Source of the DNA: Mesorhizobium sp. ES1-4
GTDB taxonomy: Bacteria; Pseudomonadota; Alphaproteobacteria; Rhizobiales; Rhizobiaceae
Length of the DNA: 64,000 nucleotides
NCBI RefSeq assembly: GCF_020164745.1
Contig: NZ_JAIUGV010000004.1
Coordinates: forward strand, 62,001 to 126,000
Reading direction: 5' to 3'
Below the pieces are notes generated by a model. The model made no database searches and was not told where the DNA came from. It saw nothing but the letters and a program-made list of their open reading frames with translations. Both the position numbers and the translations under genes were made by a program. Positions 16,864 through 27,828 of the stretch are shown piece by piece; within the stretch, counting starts at the first letter, position 1, and the number at the start of each line of letters is the position of its first letter.

Positions 16864-17931
16864 ATGCTCATTTGGGGGCGTTACGAGGCGACGGGCACAA
16901 TGAACGCTGGCGGAATGAGCGAGGCTCATGAATGCCAAGACGTTCGGCTACATCGGAAGGTCATTCTAAAAACGCTTCGAAAGCCCCAAGAGCAGCGTCG
17001 GCTTGACGATGAGCGCAAAGCGCTACTCAAGCTCCGATCCAATCACGTAGTACAGCTACTGGACGTCATCGAGTTCGAGCATCTGGGCACAAAATACCCG
17101 TGCCTGGTACTTGAACATATTGACGGGACTAACCTCGCCGAGGGTCAGTTCAAACCCGATGCGGACTACCTTTCAGTCATATGGCAGATAGCCAAAGGCT
17201 TGGCAGAAATACATGAGCAGGGAGTTGTTCATCGCGACATCAAGCCAGATAACGTTCGCCGTGATAACGAAGGCGTAGTGAAGATCATTGACTTTGGCCT
17301 CTCGCGAGAGATTGGCGTCGACAATGAAACGAAGTCAGCTTTGGGCTATTTCCCTTACATGGCGCCGGAGCTCTTGACCAAGCCGCCAATTACATTCACG
17401 ACACAGGCAGATGTATTTGCCTTCGGGGTTCTTGCACTTTCGATTTCGGAAAAAGGTTTGCCAGAGTGGTGTCGGACGAGAGCTAGCGTGGTGCCTCCTG
17501 CTAATCTCGCTACGGATCACGTCCCGGCTCTCGATGACCGGATAAAGGATACATTGCGTCGTTGCCTCTACCCTAATCCATCTGATCGTCCCAACATGGC
17601 GGATGTCTTGGCTGACATTGAAAAGGTCCTTCTTCGAGATCGACATCGAGCGCGAGTGGTCATCGGAGGAAAGATCAGTGAAATCCATGCCGGATCGCGA
17701 ACCGCCAGCCCGTCTATATCGGTCGGCGGTAATGTGTCTTCGATGGTAAGGATTGAGTACACCGGAGACGATTTCGTCGTTCGTAGAATTGTTGGAAACG
17801 TAAGGGCTAACAATAAATTGTTGTCTGCGGGAGATATCCTCCCGCTTACGTGCGTACTCGCGTTCCAATACAACAATACGTACTATTACTATGCTACATT
17901 TGACACCTCTAATCCAGAGTTTATGGCCTGA
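16864..17931 (+). CDS. Ser/Thr protein kinase with FHA-like C-terminal region
   Basis: Protein of 355 residues. The Hanks-type kinase domain covers about 5-255: a loose glycine loop (TGTMNAGGMSEAH), Lys36 in ILKTL, HRDIKPDN at 123-130, DFG at 143-145, APE at 167-169 and a C-lobe ending in DRPNMADVL. All catalytic residues are present. Residues about 264-340 form an all-beta region with SPSISVGGNVSSM, GNVRANNKLL and SAGDILPLTCVLAF, spaced like the strands and N-x-x-L...GD-I of an FHA phosphothreonine-binding domain, though the canonical Arg/Ser signature is weak. There is no membrane segment, so it is cytoplasmic. It is second in the operon and overlaps the next kinase start (TGATG). GC content looks lower than in flanking core genes. 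Confidence 0.87.
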   Translation: MLIWGRYEATGTMNAGGMSEAHECQDVRLHRKVILKTLRKPQEQRRLDDERKALLKLRSNHVVQLLDVIEFEHLGTKYPCLVLEHIDGTNLAEGQFKPDADYLSVIWQIAKGLAEIHEQGVVHRDIKPDNVRRDNEGVVKIIDFGLSREIGVDNETKSALGYFPYMAPELLTKPPITFTTQADVFAFGVLALSISEKGLPEWCRTRASVVPPANLATDHVPALDDRIKDTLRRCLYPNPSDRPNMADVLADIEKVLLRDRHRARVVIGGKISEIHAGSRTASPSISVGGNVSSMVRIEYTGDDFVVRRIVGNVRANNKLLSAGDILPLTCVLAFQYNNTYYYYATFDTSNPEFMA

Positions 17932-18995
17932 TGTCTAAGGTTATTGGTGGTCGCTATGAAATTCTATCTGAATTGGGTAGTGGGGGGATGCAACATGTGT
18001 TTCGAGCGCACGACCTTCTGCGTGGAGTAGATGTCGCGCTCAAGACACCTCAGGCAGGCCAACTACTGAAGAAATTCGCGAACAGCGCAACAATTTCGGC
18101 CCGCATCAACCACCATAACGTCGCTAAGACGCTCGACTATTTCGAGGAAGACGCAGCCCCCTACTTGGCAGAGGAACTCATTGAGGGCGGCACGCTCGAT
18201 GAAGCTTGCTTGTCACCGGCAGGGTTCGTTGATCCACACACGGGCGCCCGTCTCTTTCGTCTACTTGCCAAGGGACTTGCGGCTTCGCACCACGCGGGGG
18301 TTGTCCACCGAGACCTGAAGCCTTCGAACATCGTTGTCAGTGGAGGGTATAATCTCTCAAGCGTCAAAATCACCGATTTTGGCATCGCCACGTTGACGGA
18401 GGAGGTCTTTGAAGAGGAAATCGTAGAGCGCGGAGACATAACCAAAACCACTTCGGGAACGGTCAAAGGTGCGCTGCCATACATGGCTCCGGAGATGATG
18501 TTCCGTAAGAAGGGTGACTATGTCGGTCGAGAGGCTGACGTCTGGTCTCTCGGGGCCGTGATGTTCCACATGCTGACAGGAGTGTTGCCGTTTGACGAGG
18601 GATTGATTGTGCCTGCAAATGTGAAAACGGGTGCCCGAGCGCCTTGGCCCGTCTTCATGACGAACGATCTTCAGTTCTCGTCGCTGGCTCGTTCCCTACA
18701 GGAATTGGTGGAAGCGTCTCTTCAATACGATGCTGCGAAGCGACCTACAGCCGACGACCTGATGCGCGCGTGCAATGAGCTGATGTACTACAATGGGACC
18801 TGGATAACTGGCAAAGTCAGCAACATGCCGGGTTCGACCATTGGCTTTATATTTGGAGCCGATGGGAAGATGGCTTTCTTCCATCGAGACAGCACGTACG
18901 GACCAAGGAAACCCGGAGTAGGAGACAAGGTTCTGTATTCCTGTAGCGATGGAACGCCCCATCAACGGGCCTTTCCACTGATTGTTTGCAAATAG
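17931..18995 (+). CDS. Ser/Thr protein kinase with cold-shock-like C-terminal domain
   Basis: Protein of 354 residues. The kinase domain runs from 8 to about 282: glycine loop LGSGGM (15-20), Lys38 in ALKTP, HRDLKPSN at 126-133, DFG at 149-151, APE at 186-188 and RPTADDLM. It is a complete active kinase by motif. After it, residues about 290-354 read like a cold-shock/OB-fold domain: TGKV, GSTIGFIFGADGKMAFFHRDS, then PGVGDKVLYSC and an AFPLIV end, matching the GFI...D...FFH...GD-V-F order of CspA-type nucleic-acid-binding domains. A soluble kinase fused to such a domain could sense RNA or ssDNA; that is inference. It overlaps the previous kinase by one base and its stop is 3 bp from the convergent hsdR stop. 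Confidence 0.87.
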   Translation: MSKVIGGRYEILSELGSGGMQHVFRAHDLLRGVDVALKTPQAGQLLKKFANSATISARINHHNVAKTLDYFEEDAAPYLAEELIEGGTLDEACLSPAGFVDPHTGARLFRLLAKGLAASHHAGVVHRDLKPSNIVVSGGYNLSSVKITDFGIATLTEEVFEEEIVERGDITKTTSGTVKGALPYMAPEMMFRKKGDYVGREADVWSLGAVMFHMLTGVLPFDEGLIVPANVKTGARAPWPVFMTNDLQFSSLARSLQELVEASLQYDAAKRPTADDLMRACNELMYYNGTWITGKVSNMPGSTIGFIFGADGKMAFFHRDSTYGPRKPGVGDKVLYSCSDGTPHQRAFPLIVCK

Positions 18996-18998
18996 GCG

Positions 18999-21900
18999 TT
19001 ACGCCGACGGCGTCACCTCCCGCAACATCACCTCCGCTTGCGCCAACACCGTCTGCACGGCTTCCTGCTCAAGATCGGGCGGGTAGCCGTACTTTTTCAG
19101 GATGCGCTTGACCAGGACCCGCATGCGGGCACGGGCGCTGCTCTTGTGCTGCCAATCGACCGTCGCCGAACCCCGCATCTGCTCGACCAGTTCGTGGGCG
19201 ATGACGCGAAGCTGATCACTGCCCATCGCCTCGACCGCGCTCTCGTTTTCGGCGAGTGCGTCATAGAAGGCGAGTTCCTCCGGCGATAGACCATGCTCCT
19301 TGCCGCGAGCGGCTGAGGCCTTGATGTCCTTCGCCAGCGCGATCAGCTCCTGGATCATCTCCACCGTCGAAATCGCGTTGGCGTGATAGCGGGCTACAGC
19401 CTCCTCCAGGCGTCGGGAAAAGGATTTTGTCTCGACCACGTTCGACCGCGACCGGCTCCTGATCTCGCCGTTGAGAAGTTTCTTCAATGCCTCCAGCGCC
19501 AGGTTCTTCTTTTCCATCTGCTGGATTTCCGCCAGGAACTCATCCGAGAGGATCGAGATATCTGGCGACTGGATGCCCGCCGCCTTCAATATATCCACGA
19601 TCTCCGCATTGGCGACGGCCTGGTCGAGAAGTTGCTCGACCGCGAAGGTCTTGGCCCTATCGGACATCTTGCCGGTGCCAGTCGTCTTGACCAGCGCGGC
19701 CCGCACCGCTTGGAAGAAGCCGATCTCGTCGCGGATAGAGCGGGCCTCGTCACTGGCCGAGGCGAGCGCATTGGCCTTGCCGAGTTCCAGTACCGCATCC
19801 TGAAAGCGGCGATGTGCTCGCTTTTTTTCGTCGACGCCACCTACCTTTGCGGCTTCGTTCTCCTGCCATTTCAATATCCAGTCGATGGCGTCAGCGAGAG
19901 CAACGAGCCGCTGATGGGGCCGGCCGTTGATGCCAAGGCCATAGTCATGACCATAGAACATCCCGCGCACGACCTCGAACTTCTCCATCAGCACCGCGAC
20001 GGCCTCTTCCTCGTCGATGCCAGTCTTCTCCTGGTCGGATTTCGTATACTGGCCGAGCGCGTTCTTCAGGTTCTGGGCGATGCCGATGTAATCGACGATC
20101 AGGCCGCCGGGCTTGTCCTTGAACACCCGATTGACGCGGGCAATCGCTTGCATCAGGCCGTGGCCGCGCATCGGCTTGTCGATGTACATGGTATGCACGC
20201 AGGGCGCGTCGAAGCCGGTCAGCCACATGTCGCGCACGATCACTAGTTTCAGCGGATCGTCGGGGTCGCGCGCCCGCTTGGCAAGGTCGTCGCGGCGCTT
20301 CTTGTTGCCAATATGCGGCTGCCAATCGAGCGGATCGGACGCCGAGCCGGTCATGACGATCTTGACGGCACCCTTGTCGTCATCGTCGGAATGCCATTCG
20401 GGCCGCAGCTTGATAATCTGCTTGTAGAGATCGACGCAGATGCGACGGCTCATGCACACCGCCATCGCCTTGCCATTCATGCCGGCAAGGCGTGCTTCGA
20501 GGTGCTCGACCAGGTCGGCGGCGATCTGCGCCAGGCGCTTTTCCGAGCCGACCAACCGCTCGACCGTTGTCCACTTCGCTTTCTGCTTTTCCTGCTCCGA
20601 CAACTCGTCGTCTTCGAGGATGGCCTCGATCTCGGCGTCGATGCGTGGTTTCTCGTTCTCGTCCAGCTCTATGCGGGCGAGGCGGCTCTCGTAGAAGATC
20701 GGAACCGTCGCCCCGTCCTCCACCGCCCGGCTAATGTCGTAGATGTCGATGTACTCGCCGAAGATCGCGGGCGTGTTTACATCGTCGGCCTCGATCGGTG
20801 TACCAGTGAAGCCGATGAACGATGCGTTCGGCAAGGCCTGCCGGATATAGTGCGCATAGCCGTAACGGCGCCTGCCAGTTGCCTTGTCGAGTTTGGCGCC
20901 AAAGCCGTATTGGCTGCGGTGCGCTTCGTCTGCGATGACGATGACGTTGCGCCGCTCCGTCAGCATCGGGAAGCTTTCCTCGCCGGCCTCGGGTGAGAAT
21001 TTCTGCACCGTCGTGAAGATCACGCCGCCCGATGCGCGGTTGAGCAGCCGGCGCAACTCGTCACGGCTGTCGGCCTGTTCCGGTTTCTGGCGGATCAGGT
21101 CGCGGCACAGGCTGAACGTCGAAAACAGCTGGTCGTCCAGGTCGTTGCGATCGGTCAGAACGACCAGTGTCGGGTTCTCCAGTTCCCGCGACCGCACCAC
21201 GAGCCCGCCGAAGAACGCCATTAGCAGGCTCTTGCCGGAGCCTTGCGTGTGCCAGATCACGCCGATCTTGCGGTCGCCGTCGGGGCGCGCCGCCTCGATC
21301 GCGCTGGCGAGCGCCTTCCTTGCGCCGTGGAACTGATGATAACCGGCAATGATCTTGAACGGTCCTTCGCCCTTGTCGCCGAAGACGATGAAATCGCGCA
21401 ACAAACCGAGGAAGCGTTTGCGGTCGAACACGCCGCGCAACAGCGTCGCCATCTCGCGTGGCCCATGCGGCGTGAAATCGCCGTCCGCGCCTGTGACCGT
21501 GCGCCACGGCATGAAGCGTTCCTCGTCGGCGCTGAGCGAGCCGACACGCGCCAGGATACCGTCGGAGGCCACCAGCACCGCATTGGTGCGAAACAGCGAC
21601 GGCACCTGTGCCTTGTAGGTCTGCAACTGGTTGAACGCGGCGCTAATGTCAGCGGCCTCCGATCCGGCGTTCTTCAACTCGATGATGGCTAGCGGTAGCC
21701 CGTTGACGAACACGACGATGTCGGGACGGCGCTTGTGGCGGCCCTCGACGACGGTGAACTGGTTCGTCACCAGCCAGTCGTTTTTGTCCACATTGTCGAA
21801 GTCAAATATCCAGACCTTGTCGCCCTTGATCTCGCCATCGGCGGCGAGAAATTCGACATCGACACCTTCCGTGAGAAGGCGATGAATGCGCCGGTTCTCT

Positions 21901-22208
21901 TCGACCAGCGATGGGTTCACCGTGACGAAAAGCTGCTTGATCGCGGCTGCCCGCGCCTCCGCCGGGATGAACGGGTTAAGGCGCGCGATCGCAGCCGTTA
22001 GCCGTGCAGCCAGGATGGTGTCGGAATAGGCATTACGCTCCGGCGCGGAGCCGTCAGGCGCGATCTGATGCGAAGAGGTGTAGGTGTAGCCAAGCTTTTC
22101 GAAGATGCTGATGGCCGCGTCCTCGACGATGTCCTCGCGGAAGCCGGATCGGGAGTACTCCGTCTCGATCTGTTCGTAGACGATGCCTTTGCCCGGCTGC
22201 TCGGTCAC
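18999..22208 (-). CDS. hsdR: Type I restriction endonuclease subunit R
   Basis: Protein of 1069 residues, normal for HsdR. The N-terminal nuclease has [11 protein letters not shown] and LAIIELKN (residues 161-180), the PD...ExK site. The superfamily 2 translocase has WHTQGSGKS (Walker A, 319-327), IADEAHRS (DEAH at 427-430), GFTGTPI and later helicase motifs up to [10 protein letters not shown]-terminal helical region follows that docks on the methylase. It cuts unmodified DNA after ATP-driven translocation when joined to HsdM and HsdS. It is last in the operon and overlaps the preceding small gene by 4 bases. All motifs are intact. Confidence 0.95.
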   Translation of the reverse strand: MTEQPGKGIVYEQIETEYSRSGFREDIVEDAAISIFEKLGYTYTSSHQIAPDGSAPERNAYSDTILAARLTAAIARLNPFIPAEARAAAIKQLFVTVNPSLVEENRRIHRLLTEGVDVEFLAADGEIKGDKVWIFDFDNVDKNDWLVTNQFTVVEGRHKRRPDIVVFVNGLPLAIIELKNAGSEAADISAAFNQLQTYKAQVPSLFRTNAVLVASDGILARVGSLSADEERFMPWRTVTGADGDFTPHGPREMATLLRGVFDRKRFLGLLRDFIVFGDKGEGPFKIIAGYHQFHGARKALASAIEAARPDGDRKIGVIWHTQGSGKSLLMAFFGGLVVRSRELENPTLVVLTDRNDLDDQLFSTFSLCRDLIRQKPEQADSRDELRRLLNRASGGVIFTTVQKFSPEAGEESFPMLTERRNVIVIADEAHRSQYGFGAKLDKATGRRRYGYAHYIRQALPNASFIGFTGTPIEADDVNTPAIFGEYIDIYDISRAVEDGATVPIFYESRLARIELDENEKPRIDAEIEAILEDDELSEQEKQKAKWTTVERLVGSEKRLAQIAADLVEHLEARLAGMNGKAMAVCMSRRICVDLYKQIIKLRPEWHSDDDDKGAVKIVMTGSASDPLDWQPHIGNKKRRDDLAKRARDPDDPLKLVIVRDMWLTGFDAPCVHTMYIDKPMRGHGLMQAIARVNRVFKDKPGGLIVDYIGIAQNLKNALGQYTKSDQEKTGIDEEEAVAVLMEKFEVVRGMFYGHDYGLGINGRPHQRLVALADAIDWILKWQENEAAKVGGVDEKKRAHRRFQDAVLELGKANALASASDEARSIRDEIGFFQAVRAALVKTTGTGKMSDRAKTFAVEQLLDQAVANAEIVDILKAAGIQSPDISILSDEFLAEIQQMEKKNLALEALKKLLNGEIRSRSRSNVVETKSFSRRLEEAVARYHANAISTVEMIQELIALAKDIKASAARGKEHGLSPEELAFYDALAENESAVEAMGSDQLRVIAHELVEQMRGSATVDWQHKSSARARMRVLVKRILKKYGYPPDLEQEAVQTVLAQAEVMLREVTPSA

Positions 22209-22618
22209 GGCGTGCTCCCATTGGCGAGCGCGTCCAGGACGCGGTCCACTTCTCCGACGGTTTCGGGCACGAACCGAAGCGCGTCTCCTCGGTGGAGACG
22301 TTCGAAGGTCTTCAGCGCGCTGTGTCGTCCGTAAAGAACCTCACGGCGTTCATTCCTCTTCGAGTAGGTTTCGCTGCCGTGGCGCCTTTCAGGTCGAAGC
22401 CCGCTCAACATCGATAAATCCACGCCGTCGGCTTCGCACCAAATCTGAAGCTCGCTGTCGGGTTTCACGATGATGGCGACCTCTATGGGGCCTGCTCCAA
22501 TTCTCGGCAACAGATACCGGCGGGCGTGAACATTCTGATGCCCCGAGCGATGGACAGCAGCGTCGCGATCAAGCCGGTCTTGGCAGTGTCTCTTCAGCGC
22601 AGCGTAAGGATCGGTCAT
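22205..22618 (-). CDS. Unrecognised gene inserted between hsdS and hsdR
   Basis: Protein of 137 residues, soluble and charged, without a domain that I recognise. It opens [19 protein letters not shown], includes [22 protein letters not shown] and ends in an amphipathic helix ([16 protein letters not shown]). Both ends show 4-base overlaps: with hsdS at 22615-22618 and with hsdR at 22205-22208. Such packing implies strict co-translation with the restriction genes, so it is probably a subunit, modulator or anti-toxicity factor for the complex. That role is inference from context. Confidence 0.7.
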   Translation of the reverse strand: MTDPYAALKRHCQDRLDRDAAVHRSGHQNVHARRYLLPRIGAGPIEVAIIVKPDSELQIWCEADGVDLSMLSGLRPERRHGSETYSKRNERREVLYGRHSALKTFERLHRGDALRFVPETVGEVDRVLDALANGSTP

Positions 22619-23950
22619 TGCGCCGCCTCAAGCTGTCGTTCGGCCTCGTTAAGGCGGATTTCACCCGACATCAGCTTGGGAAGAAGGAGATCGCGAGCGG
22701 CGGCAAGAGTGCGGTTTTGTCCGCCGTTCGCTGAGATCATGCTAAACCACGGGGTGATAATTTTACCAAACGCCTCCAGCACTTCCTTGCTTGGGTCGGC
22801 GCACATGAAGGATGCAAGGCTATCCGGCTGCGCCCGCTGTCTCCCGGACGTGCCGGTCATGCTACGAATGGCGCGGTCGCGGAACTCATCGTGTCGGACG
22901 AGTAGATATGCATAAGGTGGCGGGACTGGAGGTTTTGCTCGCAAAACAATGAACTCGGTCGATCCCCAGCCAACAACAGATGGGCTAGCCAGAAAGTCAA
23001 CGAACGCGGCCTTACCGTTTTCGAGGCACGGGGTTATCCGCGCAAGAAGCGCGTCCCCGTTGCGGAAGCGCATGCCCGATCCGAACTCCCGCTCAATTGG
23101 GGGCTCGGCAAGGCTTCCGCGAGTAGGCAAAGAGCTCATGTCCGAGTAAGGAGCAATAGTTCCGCGCTTCAACGGCTCGCTCGGGTTGAATTCGATCAGA
23201 TTTGAAATCGCAACTGCCTTCCACCCTTCCGGCACCGCATTGTCGGTGGTGACCGCCGGGAACATATCGGAGAGTTGCTGTGCCCGCTCGGGATCGGTGA
23301 CAAGCCCACCTACGATCTCGACGGGATCGGTCGCGCCATCCATCTTGCGGCGGGTCGGGCCGAAATCGACGAACCAGTCACGGAAGATCGCCTGGGCCAT
23401 CGCCTCCAGCGCTTCATTCATGCGCCGGTTCAGGTCGATCTTGTCGTCAAGGGAGCCGAGTATTTCGGCAATCTGCTCCTGTTCCGGGATAGAAGGTAAT
23501 CGAAATTGATACGCCTTGATTTGACCGCCACTGATATGCGGAACGGCAGTCCCTGTTTGGACGCCGAGAACGTAGTCAGTAAAAGCCCTACTGCCGAGGA
23601 CGTACCTCAAAAAGCGGGTGGAGAGGTACTGCGTACCGCGCAGCCTTGCAACTCGTTGAACAAGAAAACTTGGCAGATCGTCCGACCTAACTGTCGCATA
23701 TTTTAGTCCAGCGTCGATCCAAGGCCGGTCCATTGCCAAGACGACATCTCTTTGTTCCAGGCGATAGGGAGAGACATCGTCGGTCAAAGTAAGGGGCCAC
23801 CGCTTAGCATTATCCCACCGAAGCGTTCCTTGGGCGATGTTGTCTCCTCGTAGAAGTCGTGGGTCGGAAACAGCGTCGGAATAGCTTGCGCTCTTGAAAG
23901 GGAACCCGGTTAGGAAATCCGCCACGTCCCCCAATTTGACCATTGGCCAA

Positions 23951-23958
<8 letters not shown>
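22615..23958 (-). CDS. hsdS: Type I restriction specificity subunit S
   Basis: ATG 23958 overlaps the hsdM end by 8 bases and gives 447 residues; ATG 23973 or 23943 are alternatives. The HsdS layout is clear: target recognition domain 1 (about 1-145, opening [20 protein letters not shown]), a conserved central helix ([31 protein letters not shown]), target recognition domain 2 (about 215-385) and a second conserved helix near the C-terminus ([16 protein letters not shown]). Two different recognition domains give a bipartite target. Specificity cannot be read from the sequence. Confidence 0.93.
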
Positions 23959-25495
<1,537 letters not shown>

Positions 25496-25594
25496 GGCTG
25501 CGCTTCCCCAAATCAGTTGCGGGGAAAGTAGGCCGCCGCCTGGGGCGCTGTAAAGCAAGCTGAGAGGATTACCCAAAATCGGCATTCGCGCGGA

Positions 25595-25888
25595 TCACTT
25601 GATCCGGGAGGCGCCCCAATCAATTGACCGCGTCAGCTTGGCATCGCGTTTCCACAGCGCCGCGAATTGCCGCATCAACTTGCGTTCAGCAGCGATGCGG
25701 GCCTCAATCTCCTCTTTCGGCGCATCGGACGGCCAGTGAGAACCGCCGCAATCACCCGCCCCTGTGAGATATAGCCGCCGGACCGCCGCCTCGGCGCGCT
25801 TCGGCTTGCCGCGCCAAAATTCGCTTTCGCGGACGGTGCGCTCCATCTCGCGCAAATAACGCATCTGATTTTCGTCGCGCATTTTCAT
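25595..25888 (-). CDS. Small hypothetical protein upstream of hsdM
   Basis: About 97 residues from ATG 25888 (other ATGs at 25921 and 25882). It is highly charged and helical: [38 protein letters not shown] at the start and [20 protein letters not shown] near the end. No domain is recognised. It is on the hsd strand, is the first gene inside the right attachment site, and may belong to the same transcript. A coding role is likely from composition but not proven. Confidence 0.5.
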   Translation of the reverse strand: MKMRDENQMRYLREMERTVRESEFWRGKPKRAEAAVRRLYLTGAGDCGGSHWPSDAPKEEIEARIAAERKLMRQFAALWKRDAKLTRSIDWGASRIK

Positions 25889-25963
25889 GGCCGGCATAGA
25901 GGGCATGCCAAGCGCCGGCACGCAAGATCATGCCGACGTTCCACTGAGGTCGCGTCCCGATCA

Positions 25964-25986
25964 GTTTCGGGTAGGGTTTCAGGTAG
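25964..25986. repeat. Arm-type repeat pair, right end
   Basis: GTTTCGGGTAG (25964-25974) and GTTTCAGGTAG (25976-25986) differ by one base from the left-end GTTTCCGGTAG pair and lie 35 bp inside the right core site. They are probable integrase arm sites. Confidence 0.6.
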
Positions 25987-26021
25987 GAGACGTTTTTCGG
26001 GAAACGCTAAGCCTTTGTTTT

Positions 26022-26070
26022 TTCTGGTCGGAGTGGCAGGATTTGAACCTGCGACCCCCTCGTCCCGAAC
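26022..26070. repeat. Right attachment site within tRNA-Pro
   Basis: This 49-bp core is identical to 10845-10893. It covers the tRNA 3' end through the T-arm and variable loop to the anticodon loop, so integration leaves the tRNA intact on this side. Confidence 0.9.
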
Positions 26071-26101
26071 GAGGTGCGCTACCAGGCTGCGCTACACTCC
26101 G
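26025..26101 (-). tRNA. tRNA-Pro (anticodon CGG)
   Basis: A 77-base cloverleaf on the minus strand. Acceptor arms CGGAGTG/CACTCCG are followed by A and an encoded CCA. The D-loop has AGCCTGGTAGCGC, the anticodon stem CCTCG/CGAGG encloses TTCGGGA with anticodon CGG, and the T-arm reads GCAGG-TTCAAAT-CCTGC. It reads CCG proline codons. It serves as the integration target of the neighbouring island. Confidence 0.95.
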
Positions 26102-26298
26102 TGACCAGACCGCGGGCTTATAGCCGCCACACTTCGTTCCTGCAAGCGGCAATGGCAGCACGTCTGTCGCATTTCGTACGCTTTCGCCGGGCATTGACGG
26201 AAAGCCCGGATTACCATGCTGGAAACACGGCCTAAAGCCTTGCGTGCTATGCAGCCGCCTCGCTAGATTGTGTTTTCGCTGCCTGGAGCTCTGCTGTC

Positions 26299-27819
26299 TT
26301 GCCCCCAAAAATCGTTGGCGAAGCCCGGCCCAACAGTTTCGAATTCGAAACCGCGGCGCTGATCAAGGCGTCCGGCTTTCGTGAATATGATGCGCGCTGG
26401 TGGTTCGGCCATCCAGGTTCGGCATTGCCGCCGGAACTCAATCTGATCGGTGTCCAGGCGCTTGGCATGGGGCTTGGCACGCTGATCCGGCGTCTTGGCG
26501 CCGGACCCGATATCGTCACCGGGCATGATTTCCGTTCCTATTCGCTTGGCATCAAGCTGGCGCTGGTGTCCGGGCTGATGGCGGCCGGCGCACGGGTGAA
26601 GGACATCGGCCTGGCGCTGTCTCCGATGGCCTATTTCGCGCAGTTCGCACTGGAGACTCAATCGGTGGCGATGGTTACCGCCTCGCACAACGAAAATGGC
26701 TGGACCGGCGTCAAGATGGGCGCGGCGCGGCCGCTGACTTTCGGGCCCGAGGAGATGGGCACGCTGAAGACGATCGTGCTGGCGGGCGATTTCGACCTTA
26801 CAGGCGGCGGCTCCTATGATTTCGTCCGCGATTTTCGCACCACCTATCTCGACGACCTGACCAGGGACAAGCGCATCACACGAAAGCTCAAAGTGGTCGC
26901 GGCTTGCGGCAATGGCACTGCTGGAGCTTTTGCCCCGGAAGCCTTGCAGCGCATAGGCTGCGAAGTGATCCCGCTCGATGCGGAACTCGACCACACCTTC
27001 CCGCACTACAACCCCAACCCGGAAGACATGCGGATGCTGCATGCCATCAGCGACAAGGTGCTGGAGACAGGGGCCGATGTCGGGCTGGGCTTCGATGGCG
27101 ATGGCGACCGCTGCGGCGTCGTCGACAATGAAGGCAACGAGATCTTTGCCGACAAGGTCGGCGTCATGCTGGCGCGCGACATTTCCAGCCGATACCCGGG
27201 CTCGACCTTCGTCGTCGACGTCAAGTCGACGGGACTGTTCAATACCGACGCGGTGCTGCGCGCCAACGGCGCCGTCACCGATTACTGGAAGACAGGCCAT
27301 TCCTACATCAAGCGCCGTGTCGCCGAACTCGGCGCGGTCGCCGGCTTCGAAAAGTCAGGCCACTTCTTCTTCAACCCGCCGATCGGGCGCGGCTATGATG
27401 ACGGGTTGGTCACGGCAATCGCCATCTGTCAGATGCTGGACCGCAACCCGGCCAGTTCCATGGCCGACCTCTACCGCGCGCTGCCGCTGACCTTCGGCAC
27501 GCCCACCATGTCACCGCACTGCGCGGACGATGTGAAGTACGGTGTCGTTGAGCGGGTCGTTTCCGATTTTCGGGCGATGCAGCGGGACGGTGCCAATTTC
27601 GCGGGCCAGAAGATCGTGGACCTCGTCACCGTCAACGGCGTGCGCGTCGTTGCCGAGGACGGCACCTGGGGCCTGGTGCGCGCCTCGTCGAACAAGCCGG
27701 AACTGGTCGTGGTCGTCGAAAGCCCGGTTTCGTCGGGGCGTCGCCGGCAGATGTTCGATGCCGTCGACGCCATACTGCGCCGCAGTCCCGAAGTCGGCGC
27801 CTACAACCAGACTTTTTGA
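26299..27819 (+). CDS. manB: Phosphomannomutase / phosphoglucomutase
   Basis: Protein of 506 residues from TTG 26299; no in-frame ATG or GTG lies between the upstream stop (26233) and this codon, and the next Met is inside the fold. The alpha-D-phosphohexomutase family is clear: active-site phosphoserine loop TASHNENGW, metal loop GFDGDGDRCG, sugar-binding GFEKSGHFFF and phosphate-binding RASSNKPEL. It converts mannose-6-phosphate to mannose-1-phosphate for GDP-mannose and surface polysaccharides. The next gene, 9 bases on, makes GDP-mannose, so the two form one pathway operon. Confidence 0.9.
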   Translation: MPPKIVGEARPNSFEFETAALIKASGFREYDARWWFGHPGSALPPELNLIGVQALGMGLGTLIRRLGAGPDIVTGHDFRSYSLGIKLALVSGLMAAGARVKDIGLALSPMAYFAQFALETQSVAMVTASHNENGWTGVKMGAARPLTFGPEEMGTLKTIVLAGDFDLTGGGSYDFVRDFRTTYLDDLTRDKRITRKLKVVAACGNGTAGAFAPEALQRIGCEVIPLDAELDHTFPHYNPNPEDMRMLHAISDKVLETGADVGLGFDGDGDRCGVVDNEGNEIFADKVGVMLARDISSRYPGSTFVVDVKSTGLFNTDAVLRANGAVTDYWKTGHSYIKRRVAELGAVAGFEKSGHFFFNPPIGRGYDDGLVTAIAICQMLDRNPASSMADLYRALPLTFGTPTMSPHCADDVKYGVVERVVSDFRAMQRDGANFAGQKIVDLVTVNGVRVVAEDGTWGLVRASSNKPELVVVVESPVSSGRRRQMFDAVDAILRRSPEVGAYNQTF

Positions 27820-27828
27820 CAGGGCATC

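Noticed and set aside
19383..20246. Plus-strand open frame inside hsdR
   Set aside because: Complement of a conserved HsdR region; no start signal and no recognisable domain.
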